Positions 5,899 to 12,841 of a DNA stretch of 12,841 nt are shown piece by piece. The position numbers and the translations under genes are program-made. The stretch is taken from contig JAEDLZ010000031.1 of the NCBI GenBank assembly GCA_016303265.1, positions 1 through 12,841 on the forward strand, in the 5' to 3' direction. Positions within the stretch are counted from its first letter, which is position 1. Each line of letters starts with the position of its first letter. Below the pieces are notes generated by a model that saw nothing but the letters and a program-made list of their open reading frames with translations, searched no databases and was not told the origin of the DNA. The DNA is from Clostridiales bacterium. GTDB lineage: Bacteria > Bacillota > Clostridia > Monoglobales > Monoglobaceae.

Positions 5899-6604
5899 AA
5901 TTAACAAAATCGAAGAGCTTATAAAGGACAATTCGTATGTGGGCAGAGGCATTGTTATCGGCAAATCCGCCGACGGAAAGAGTGCGGTTTCAGCCTATTT
6001 TATAATGGGAAGAAGCGCAAACAGCCGCAACCGAATTTTTGTTGAGCATGACGGCGCGCTGTTTACGGAGCCGTTTGACTCGTCAAAGGTTGAGGACCCG
6101 AGCCTTATCATTTATGCGGCGGAGCGTCGGTTTGAGAACAGGCTGATTGTTACGAACGGCGACCAAACCGACACGATTTATAATGCTTTGAAAAACGGAG
6201 GAAGCTTTATTGAGGCGCTGAACACCCGTGAATTTGAGCCGGATTCGCCGAATTTTACACCGAGAATCAGCGGAATGCTCACCTTTGAAAACAGCGACTT
6301 TTCCTATGAAATGAGCATACTTAAAAGTGCGGACCAAAACGGCTCCGCCTGTAACAGGTATTGGTTTTCATATACGCCGATTGCGGGGCTCGGACACTTT
6401 ATACATACATATGTATGCGACGGAAATCCGATTCCAACCTTTCAGGGAGAGCCGGAGAGGGTTGAAATCGGCAATGATATTGACGAGTTCGCCGATAAGC
6501 TGTGGAATGCGCTTGACAATGACAATAAAATATCTCTGTATGTTAAATATACAAATCTTGAAAGCGGGAAAGAAAGCCGCAGATTGATAAACAAGAATAA
6601 GTAG
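5885..6604 (+). CDS. purO: IMP cyclohydrolase, PurO-like family
   Basis: This 239-residue protein matches the stand-alone IMP cyclohydrolase family first known from archaea (PurO), which closes FAICAR to IMP in the last step. The best signature is N-terminal: YVGRGIVIGKSADGKSAVSAY followed by MGRSANSRNR. The family core follows, with DPSLIIYAA, NGDQTD and a GLGHFIHTYVCDGNPIP segment. It lacks any similarity to the MGS-like cyclohydrolase domain of bifunctional PurH. That agrees with its position just before an AICAR transformylase that is missing that domain. Start ATG 5885 lies inside the end of purN, 4 nt after AGGAAGG (5874-5880). The symbol is used by family resemblance; bacterial members are often annotated only as IMP cyclohydrolase. 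Confidence 0.88.
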   Translation: MEIYKINKIEELIKDNSYVGRGIVIGKSADGKSAVSAYFIMGRSANSRNRIFVEHDGALFTEPFDSSKVEDPSLIIYAAERRFENRLIVTNGDQTDTIYNALKNGGSFIEALNTREFEPDSPNFTPRISGMLTFENSDFSYEMSILKSADQNGSACNRYWFSYTPIAGLGHFIHTYVCDGNPIPTFQGEPERVEIGNDIDEFADKLWNALDNDNKISLYVKYTNLESGKESRRLINKNK

Positions 6605-6624
6605 ATTCAGGGGAGGGGAAAGCA

Positions 6625-7809
6625 ATGAAAGAATTTGAATTAAAATACGGGTGCAATCCTAACCAAAAGCCCGCTAAAATTTTTATGGAGAACGGTGACG
6701 ATTTGCCGATAGAGATTCTTTGCGGCAGACCGGGATATATAAATTTTCTTGACGCCTTCAATTCATGGCAGCTTGTAAAGGAAATCAAGGAGGAACTGGG
6801 ACTTCCGGCAGTTGCTTCGTTTAAGCATGTAAGTCCTACCTCGGCGGCGGTAGGTATACCGCTTTCGGAAAAATTAAAGAAAGCCTGCTTTGTTGACGAT
6901 ATTGAAGGATTGGACGAATCTCCGCTTGCGTGCGCCTATGCCAGAGCAAGAGGAACGGACCGTATGTGTTCCTTCGGCGATTGGGTTGCGCTTTCCGATG
7001 TCTGCGATGTCACAACGGCAAAGCTGATTAAACGGGAGGTGTCCGACGGAATAATCGCCCCGGGATATGAGCCGGAGGCTCTGGAAATTCTGAGGTCGAA
7101 AAGAAAGGGCAGCTACAATATCGTAAAAATTGACCCAAATTACATCCCGGCGGAGATTGAGCGCAAGCAGGTGTACGGCATCACCTTTGAACAGGGGCGT
7201 AACAACTTTAAAATCGACAAAGCGCTGCTTAAAAATATTGTTACGGAGAATAAGGAACTTCCCGAAAGTGCGGCAAGAGACCTTATCATAGCACTGATTA
7301 CTCTTAAGTATACGCAGTCAAATTCCGTTTGCTATGCATATGACGGACAGGCAATAGGCGTAGGGGCAGGACAGCAGTCGAGGATTCACTGCACTCGTTT
7401 GGCAGGCACAAAAGCGGACACATGGTTTTTGCGCCAGCACGATAAGGTGCTTAACCTTCCCTTTAAGGACACCATAGGAAGACCTGACCGTGACAATGTG
7501 ATTGACGGATATATAAATAAAAATGAAGAGGATGTCTGTGCCGACGGAATCTGGCAGAAATATTTTACGGTTCAGCCTGAGCCGCTGACTGACGAAGAGG
7601 CAAGAGAGTATTTAAGTAAAATTGACTCCGTTGCCCTTGCGTCGGACGCATTCTTCCCCTTTAGCGACAATATCGAACGGGCAAAACGAAGCGGCGTAAA
7701 ATACATTGCGGAGCCGGGCGGCTCTATCCGTGATGATGCGGTAATAGATTGCTGCAATAAATACGAAATGGTGTGCGCATTTACCAATATGCGCCTGTTC
7801 CATCACTAA
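6625..7809 (+). CDS. purH: AICAR transformylase, stand-alone (phosphoribosylaminoimidazolecarboxamide formyltransferase)
   Basis: This enzyme formylates AICAR (ZMP) to FAICAR using 10-formyl-THF (step 9). The 394-residue product corresponds only to the C-terminal transformylase half of bifunctional PurH. It starts with LKYGCNPNQKPA, the equivalent of the RYGENPHQ entry to that domain. Catalytic Lys67-His68 lie in FKHVSPTSAAVG. Further conserved blocks are KYTQSNSVCYAYDGQAIG (228-245), GAGQQSRI, ASDAFFPFSDNIERA (339-353) and AEPGGSIRDD (362-371). The end is MRLFHH, typical of PurH C-termini. The cyclohydrolase role is taken by the preceding purO-like gene 20 nt upstream. A purine-rich SD (AGGGGAGGGG, 6609-6618) precedes ATG 6625. 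Its substrate ZMP is the riboswitch ligand, closing a regulatory loop. A 136-nt gap follows. Confidence 0.95.
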   Translation: MKEFELKYGCNPNQKPAKIFMENGDDLPIEILCGRPGYINFLDAFNSWQLVKEIKEELGLPAVASFKHVSPTSAAVGIPLSEKLKKACFVDDIEGLDESPLACAYARARGTDRMCSFGDWVALSDVCDVTTAKLIKREVSDGIIAPGYEPEALEILRSKRKGSYNIVKIDPNYIPAEIERKQVYGITFEQGRNNFKIDKALLKNIVTENKELPESAARDLIIALITLKYTQSNSVCYAYDGQAIGVGAGQQSRIHCTRLAGTKADTWFLRQHDKVLNLPFKDTIGRPDRDNVIDGYINKNEEDVCADGIWQKYFTVQPEPLTDEEAREYLSKIDSVALASDAFFPFSDNIERAKRSGVKYIAEPGGSIRDDAVIDCCNKYEMVCAFTNMRLFHH

Positions 7810-7829
7810 TACAGGAAATTTTGCAAAGC

Positions 7830-7860
7830 CGGGCAAAGAATCAATAAATTCTTATGCCTG
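7830..7860 (+). other. Hairpin downstream of the AICAR transformylase gene
   Basis: GGCAAAGAAT (7832-7841) pairs with ATTCTTATGCC (7848-7858), giving ten pairs with one bulged A and loop CAATAA. C7830-G7860 and a G·T pair extend it to twelve. No T-run follows, so it is not a standard terminator. It could be an RNA-processing or stability element between purH and purD, or the entry stem of the purD leader, which begins 10 nt later. No matching hairpin stands at the same place before the purM copy. Confidence 0.45.
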
Positions 7861-7870
7861 ATTGCTGCGA

Positions 7871-7945
7871 CGCCTTATCCGCCCACGGTAAGGCGGCATA
7901 AAAGCTCCGTTACTATTTGTGGGCAGAAAGGCTGTGGAAAATTTT
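7871..7945 (+). ncRNA. Candidate cis-regulatory H-type pseudoknot in the purD leader (copy 2)
   Basis: Stem 1 is CGCCTTATC (7871-7879) with GGTAAGGCG (7887-7895), nine pairs including one T·G. The loop holds GCCCAC (7881-7886), complementary to GTGGGC (7919-7924), a 6-bp stem 2 after a 23-nt crossing loop. Compared with the purM copy, the stem 1 5' strand CCTTATC and the loop CGCCCAC are identical. The one change within the shared stem 1 (A to G on the 3' strand) keeps pairing as U·G, and two extra pairs lengthen the base. From GTGGGC on, 21 of 22 bases match copy 1, including AGAAAGG (7925-7931), and the distance to the ATG is identical. The crossing loops and upstream flanks have diverged. 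Conservation of pairing plus the SD-proximal block argues for a functional RNA. Function and ligand are unknown. Confidence 0.65.
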
Positions 7946-9220
7946 ATGAAAATAATGGTTGTAGGCGGCGGCGGCCGTGAACATGCTATCATAAAAAAAC
8001 TAAAAGAAAACCCAACGGTTACCGAAATTTTTGCGCTTCCCGGAAACGGGGGAATAGCAAGGGACGCAGTCTGCGTAAATATTGGTGCAACAGACACTGA
8101 GGGTATTGTGAATTTTGCGGCGGAAAACGGCATAGATTATGCGGTTGTGGCGCCTGATGACCCTTTGGTTCTCGGCTGCGTGGACGAATTGCAGAAAAAA
8201 GGAATCCCCTGCTTCGGACCGGAAAAAAAGGCGGCGATTATAGAGGGAAGCAAGGTGTTTTCTAAAAATCTTATGAAAAAATACGGTATTCCCACAGCCG
8301 CATACGAGGTTTTTGATAATGCGGAAAACGCATTGGAATATCTTAAAACCGCACCGATTCCCACGGTTATAAAGGCGGACGGGCTGGCTTTGGGTAAGGG
8401 CGTAATAATCGCAAATACAACAGAAGAGGCGGAAGACGCAGTAAGGTCAATAATGGAGGACAAGAAATTCGGAAAAAGCGGCGACAGCATTGTTATTGAG
8501 GAATTTTTAACGGGGCCGGAGGTTTCTGTGCTTTCTTTTACCGACGGAAAAACCGTTGTCCCCATGGTATCGTCCATGGACCATAAGCGGGCAGGCGACG
8601 ATGACACGGGACTTAACACCGGCGGAATGGGAACCGTTGCCCCAAACCCCTATTACACCGAAGAGGTTGCCGAAGAGTGCATGAATAAAATTTTCCTTCC
8701 AACCGTAAATGCCATGAACAAAGAGGGCAGAACCTTTAAAGGATGCCTGTATTTCGGGCTTATGCTGACAGAGGACGGACCGAAGGTTATCGAGTATAAC
8801 TGCCGTTTCGGCGACCCGGAAACACAGGTTGTACTGCCCCTTCTTGAGAGTGATTTACTGACGGTAATGCAGTCGGTGACAAACGGTACTCTTGGAAATA
8901 CCGAGGTGAAATTCAGCAAGAAGAGCGCCTGCTGCGTTGTTATGGCGTCTGAGGGGTATCCTGTTTCATACAAAAAGGGATTTGAGATTTCAATTCCCGA
9001 GGTTTTGCAAAATCAGGTTTATGTTGCAGGGGCGGAATTAAAGGACGGAAAGCTTCTCACGAGTGGCGGCAGAGTGCTTGGAGCAACGGCGGTGGACGAT
9101 ACCTTAGAAAAAGCGGTTTCTGCAGCCTATAAGGCGGTAGAAAATATTCGTTTTGATAATGCATATTACAGGCGCGACATTGGAAAGCGGGCGTTAAATG
9201 CTGTAAAGGAGGCAAATTGA
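7946..9220 (+). CDS. purD: Phosphoribosylamine-glycine ligase (GAR synthetase)
   Basis: PurD ligates glycine to phosphoribosylamine with ATP to make GAR (step 2). The 424-residue protein is full length. The N-domain phosphate loop is VVGGGGREHAI (5-15). Then come VVAPDDPLVLG, CFGPEKKAAIIEGSK, the ATP-grasp block TVIKADGLALGKGV, and GPEVSVLSF. The protein continues with MDHKRAGDDDTGLNTGGMG and NCRFGDPETQVVLPLL with the metal ligands. ATG 7946 gives the family's usual short N-terminus. The in-frame GTG at 7919 lies in pseudoknot stem 2 and would add nine residues without family support. The only SD-like sequence is AGAAAGG, 14 nt upstream, exactly as in purM and unlike the AGGAGG of other genes here. 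The stop TGA shares its A with the purL ATG. Confidence 0.97.
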   Translation: MKIMVVGGGGREHAIIKKLKENPTVTEIFALPGNGGIARDAVCVNIGATDTEGIVNFAAENGIDYAVVAPDDPLVLGCVDELQKKGIPCFGPEKKAAIIEGSKVFSKNLMKKYGIPTAAYEVFDNAENALEYLKTAPIPTVIKADGLALGKGVIIANTTEEAEDAVRSIMEDKKFGKSGDSIVIEEFLTGPEVSVLSFTDGKTVVPMVSSMDHKRAGDDDTGLNTGGMGTVAPNPYYTEEVAEECMNKIFLPTVNAMNKEGRTFKGCLYFGLMLTEDGPKVIEYNCRFGDPETQVVLPLLESDLLTVMQSVTNGTLGNTEVKFSKKSACCVVMASEGYPVSYKKGFEISIPEVLQNQVYVAGAELKDGKLLTSGGRVLGATAVDDTLEKAVSAAYKAVENIRFDNAYYRRDIGKRALNAVKEAN

Positions 9221-12200
9221 TGGTATACAGAGTTTTTGTCGAAAAAAAGGAAGAGCTTGCCAACGAGGCAAAGGCACTTTTTAATGATATAAGCACCCTG
9301 CTTGGGATTAAAGGAATTGAAAAAGTGCGTATTTTAAACAGATACGATGTTGAAAACATTACCGAAGAGCTTTTTGAATATGCCAAAAAAACGGTATTTT
9401 CAGAGCCTCAGCTGGATGTGGTTTCGGATGAAATAGACGCCCGGGACGCAGCGGTTTTTGCAGTGGAGTATCTGCCCGGACAGTTTGACCAAAGAGCGGA
9501 TTCTGCGGCGCAGTGTATCCAGATTATATCAACGCTTGAACGCCCCGTAATCCGCACGGCAAAGGTTTATGTTCTTTACGGAAATCTTTCGGACGATGAC
9601 ATTGAGGAAATTAAAAAGTATGTCATCAACCCGGTAGAGGCAAGGGAAGCGTCCTTTGAAAAGCCGGAAACCTTACAGGCGACTTACGAAATTCCGACCT
9701 CTGTTGAAGTGCTGGACGGCTTTAACGAGCTTAACCGCAGCGGTCTTGAAAAATTTGTTTCGGATTACGGACTGGCAATGGACGCTGACGATATTGAATT
9801 TTGTCAGAAATATTTCCGCTCGGAAAAGCGAAATCCTACCATAACGGAAATCCGTATGATAGATACATATTGGTCTGACCACTGCCGTCACACCACATTT
9901 TTGACGGTGATTGACGATGTGAAATTCGAGGACGAGCTTTTACAAAAGGCGTATGAGGATTACCTTAGCGTCCGCAAGGAAATAGGAAGAACCAAACCAA
10001 TATGTCTTATGGATATTGCAACAGTTGCCGTTAAATATCTGAAAAAGCACGGCAAACTTGATAAGCTTGACGAGAGCGAGGAAATCAACGCCTGCACGGT
10101 AAAGATAAATGTGGATGTGGACGGGGTTTCCCGGCCGTGGCTGCTGCTGTTTAAGAATGAAACCCATAACCACCCGACCGAGATAGAGCCCTTCGGCGGC
10201 GCTGCAACCTGTATCGGCGGCGCAATCCGCGACCCTCTTTCGGGGCGGTCTTATGTATACGGCGCAATGCGTGTAACAGGTGCGGCTGACCCGTTAAAGC
10301 CGGTAAGTGAAACCTTAAGCGGCAAGCTTCCGCAGAGAAAAATCGTGACTACTGCGGCGGCAGGGTATTCCTCCTACGGAAACCAGATAGGACTTGCCAC
10401 CGGTATAGTTGATGAAATTTATCACCCCGGCTATGCGGCAAAGCGTATGGAAATCGGTGCGGTCATAGCGGCGGCTCCTGCCGAAAATGTCCGCCGTGAG
10501 GTTCCTGCGCCGGGCGATGTGGTTATCCTCTTGGGCGGAAGCACGGGCAGGGACGGTATCGGCGGCGCAACGGGGTCTTCTAAGGCGCACAATGAACATT
10601 CCGTGGAAACTTGCGGAGCAGAGGTGCAAAAGGGCAACGCTCCCGAGGAGCGCAAACTGCAGCGCCTTTTCCGTAATAAAGAGGCGTGCCTTATGATTAA
10701 GCGATGCAACGATTTCGGCGCCGGCGGAGTTTCGGTTGCCATCGGTGAGCTTGCAGACGGACTTGAGATTGATTTGGATAAAGTTCCGAAAAAGTATGAG
10801 GGTCTTGACGGCACGGAGCTTGCTATAAGCGAATCCCAGGAAAGAATGGCGGTTGTTGTTGAGGATAAGGATGTGGACGGCTTTTTGCGTCTTGCGTCCA
10901 AAGAAAATCTTCAGGCAGTTCCCGTTGCATTTGTGCGGGAAGAACCAAGACTTGTGATGAAATGGAACGGCGCGAAAATTGTTGATATAAGCCGTGAATT
11001 TTTAAATTCAAACGGAGCCGACAAGCATATAGTTATCACTCCCGAAAATCCGAAGCCGTATGAAAAGGCGGTAAGCGGAGGATTTGTTGAAAATTATAAA
11101 AAAACGGCGTCCGACCTTAATATTTGCTCGAAGCGAGGGCTTTCGGAACGCTTTGACTCCACAATCGGGGCAGGTACGGTTTTGATGCCCTTCGGCGGTA
11201 AACATCAGTTGACGCCGATACAGTGTATGGTTCAGAAAATTTCGGTTGAGAAAAAGCATACCGATGACTGCTCGCTTATGGCATGGGGATATAATCCGTT
11301 TATTACGGAGAAAAGCCCTTACCACGGCGCATATCTTGCGGTTGTTGAATCTGTCTGCAAACTTATTGCGACCGGAGCAGCCTTTGAGGAGGTATATCTT
11401 ACTTTTCAGGAATATTTTGAACACCCCGGAAAGGACGGAAAGCGCTGGGGCAAGCCCTTTGCGGCACTGCTTGGGGCATTTGAGGCACAGAAAAATCTCG
11501 GTATAGGTTCAATCGGAGGCAAGGATTCGATGAGCGGCTCCTTTGAAGACCTTGATGTGCCGCCGACCCTCGTTTCCTTTGCGGTGACAACGGAAAAAAC
11601 AAAGGATATTGTTTCGCCCGAGTTCAAAAAGGCAGGCAATAAGGTAGTTATGCTCACCCCCAAGATGGATTCAAACGGGCTTCCGGAAACAAAATCTCTT
11701 TTAGAAACTTTCAAAAAGGTTAAAGAGCTTTTGTCAAGCGGAAAAGCGGTGTCCTGCTACACGCCGGGAATCGGCGGAATAGCCGAAGCGGTTATGAAAA
11801 TGTCCTTTGGCAACGGCTTTGGCTTTAGATATGCGGAAAATATTACCCCGGAAATAATCTTTGGGTATTCATACGCTTCGTTTATACTTGAGGTAACCGG
11901 GTCTGTTGACGGAAAACTTATAGGCACAATAACCGATGACGGAAAATTCGCCCTCGGCGGCGAAAGTATTGCGGTTTCGGAAATTCTGGATATTTATGAG
12001 GATAAGCTGGAAAGCGTGTATAGCTGCAATATAGCGGACAGAAAAACTCCGATGAAGAACTTTGAGTATAAGGCAGAAAAGCGCATTGCTCCTGCTGTTA
12101 AGACGGCAAAGCCGAAGGTGCTTATTCCGGCATTCCCGGGAACAAACTGCGAGTACGACAGCGCCAAGGCGGTAAGTGATGCAGGAGCGGAGCCTGAAAT

Positions 12201-12841
12201 TATAGTAATAAATAACCTGACATCATCGGGGATTCAGAAGTCAGTGGAGTTTTTTGCAAATGAGCTTAAGACGGCTCAGATGGTATTCATTCCGGGCGGA
12301 TTTTCCGGCGGAGATGAGCCTGACGGCAGCGGTAAATTTATAACAGCATTCTTCCGCAATGCTGCCGTAAAGGACGAAGTAGAGCATTTGCTTGAAAAGC
12401 GGGACGGGCTTATATGCGGAATATGTAACGGATTTCAGGCGCTTATAAAGCTCGGACTTGTGCCCTATGGGAAGATTATAGATACCGATGAAAATTGTCC
12501 TACACTTACATTTAATACAATAGCGCGCCATCAGTCCCGGATTGTCCGCACTCGGGTGTCGTCAAATAAGTCACCGTGGCTTGCCCTTACTGAGGTGGGT
12601 GATATATACAGTGTGCCGATTTCTCACGGAGAGGGAAGATTTCTTGCAGGAGAGGAACTGATACGGAAGCTCGAGGCAAACGGTCAGATTGCTACACAGT
12701 ATGTAGACCTTGAAGGTAATGCAACAAGTGATGTGCACTATAATCCGAACGATTCCATGTATGCCATAGAGGGGATAACTTCTCCTGACGGCAGGGTATT
12801 CGGCAAAATGGGACACAGTGAGCGAATCGGACAGGGTCTTT
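9220..12841 (+). CDS. purL: Phosphoribosylformylglycinamidine synthase, large single-chain form, 3'-truncated by window edge
   Basis: PurL converts FGAR to FGAM using glutamine and ATP (step 4). The frame is open for 1,207 codons to the window edge; homologues end some 20 residues later. The order is an N-terminal PurS-like region, then DTYWSDHCRHTTF (active-site His221 region), NETHNHPTEIEPFGG from residue 313, GGSTGRDGIGGATG, and CNDFGAGGVSVAIGELADG. A second synthetase-like half carries GGKDSMSGSFED (Asp769). The glutaminase domain runs from about residue 965 with FPGTNCEYD, nucleophile Cys1069 in GICNGFQ, and His1199/Glu1201 in GHSERI. This fused architecture is the clostridial/streptococcal type, unlike the split PurS-PurQ-PurL of Bacillus. 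SD AAAGGAGG (9205-9212) lies in the purD end, 7 nt before the ATG at 9220, with TGATG overlap implying coupling to purD. Confidence 0.97.
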   Translation, partial: MVYRVFVEKKEELANEAKALFNDISTLLGIKGIEKVRILNRYDVENITEELFEYAKKTVFSEPQLDVVSDEIDARDAAVFAVEYLPGQFDQRADSAAQCIQIISTLERPVIRTAKVYVLYGNLSDDDIEEIKKYVINPVEAREASFEKPETLQATYEIPTSVEVLDGFNELNRSGLEKFVSDYGLAMDADDIEFCQKYFRSEKRNPTITEIRMIDTYWSDHCRHTTFLTVIDDVKFEDELLQKAYEDYLSVRKEIGRTKPICLMDIATVAVKYLKKHGKLDKLDESEEINACTVKINVDVDGVSRPWLLLFKNETHNHPTEIEPFGGAATCIGGAIRDPLSGRSYVYGAMRVTGAADPLKPVSETLSGKLPQRKIVTTAAAGYSSYGNQIGLATGIVDEIYHPGYAAKRMEIGAVIAAAPAENVRREVPAPGDVVILLGGSTGRDGIGGATGSSKAHNEHSVETCGAEVQKGNAPEERKLQRLFRNKEACLMIKRCNDFGAGGVSVAIGELADGLEIDLDKVPKKYEGLDGTELAISESQERMAVVVEDKDVDGFLRLASKENLQAVPVAFVREEPRLVMKWNGAKIVDISREFLNSNGADKHIVITPENPKPYEKAVSGGFVENYKKTASDLNICSKRGLSERFDSTIGAGTVLMPFGGKHQLTPIQCMVQKISVEKKHTDDCSLMAWGYNPFITEKSPYHGAYLAVVESVCKLIATGAAFEEVYLTFQEYFEHPGKDGKRWGKPFAALLGAFEAQKNLGIGSIGGKDSMSGSFEDLDVPPTLVSFAVTTEKTKDIVSPEFKKAGNKVVMLTPKMDSNGLPETKSLLETFKKVKELLSSGKAVSCYTPGIGGIAEAVMKMSFGNGFGFRYAENITPEIIFGYSYASFILEVTGSVDGKLIGTITDDGKFALGGESIAVSEILDIYEDKLESVYSCNIADRKTPMKNFEYKAEKRIAPAVKTAKPKVLIPAFPGTNCEYDSAKAVSDAGAEPEIIVINNLTSSGIQKSVEFFANELKTAQMVFIPGGFSGGDEPDGSGKFITAFFRNAAVKDEVEHLLEKRDGLICGICNGFQALIKLGLVPYGKIIDTDENCPTLTFNTIARHQSRIVRTRVSSNKSPWLALTEVGDIYSVPISHGEGRFLAGEELIRKLEANGQIATQYVDLEGNATSDVHYNPNDSMYAIEGITSPDGRVFGKMGHSERIGQGL

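Noticed and set aside
5938..5950. TGTGGGCAGAGGC inside the purO gene, resembling the 3' half of the leader element
   Set aside because: It encodes the conserved family motif VGRG, and no CCTTATC hairpin with a CGCCCAC loop precedes it.
1..12841. tRNA, rRNA, CRISPR arrays, insertion sequences, phage or defence genes
   Set aside because: None seen on either strand. The window is core biosynthesis with uniform style and no mobile-element signatures.

Overview
The window is about 12.8 kb of densely packed genes, all on the + strand. It holds the 3' end of a pyrimidine gene pair (pyrB-pyrI) followed by a nearly complete de novo purine operon in the order purE-purC-purF-purM-purN-purO-purH(AICAR transformylase only)-purD-purL. 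The organism looks like a member of the Clostridia (Firmicutes). The evidence is strong AGGAGG-type ribosome binding sites, the clostridial E-C-F-M-N-H-D-L order, an iron-sulfur/propeptide type PurF, a single-chain PurL of about 1,200 residues, a PyrI zinc-binding regulatory subunit, and a ZTP riboswitch. The species cannot be named from the sequence.

Layout: 1-660 is the C-terminal two thirds of the aspartate carbamoyltransferase catalytic chain. 657-1073 is its regulatory chain. 1074-1319 is a control region with an excellent sigma-A promoter (TTGACA-17-TATACT with an extended -10), a complete ZTP/ZMP (pfl) riboswitch, and an intrinsic terminator whose 5' arm overlaps the riboswitch's conserved 3' end. 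1320-4006 carries purE, purC and purF. 4007-4234 is non-coding. 4235-7809 carries purM, purN, a PurO-family IMP cyclohydrolase and a stand-alone AICAR transformylase. 7810-7945 is non-coding. 7946-12841 carries purD and purL, and purL runs off the end.

Together the genes encode steps 1-7, 9 and 10 from PRPP to IMP: PurF, PurD, PurN, PurL, PurM, PurE, PurC, AICAR transformylase and PurO. PurB (step 8) and PurK (N5-CAIR synthetase) are not here. ZTP and ZMP, the ligands of the leader riboswitch, accumulate when 10-formyl-THF limits AICAR transformylase, so the operon is switched on by the substrate of one of its own enzymes.

The most interesting observation is in the two long gaps inside the operon, before purM and before purD. 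Both end in the same RNA-like element: a hairpin with 5' strand CCTTATC whose loop (CGCCCAC) is exactly complementary to a downstream GTGGGC. This makes a textbook H-type pseudoknot. It is followed directly by AGAAAGGCTGYGGAAA and, at identical spacing, by the start codon. Pairing is maintained in both copies, and neither has a following U-run, which suggests translational control. I do not recognise it as a named riboswitch class, so I propose it as a candidate undescribed purM/purD leader element.
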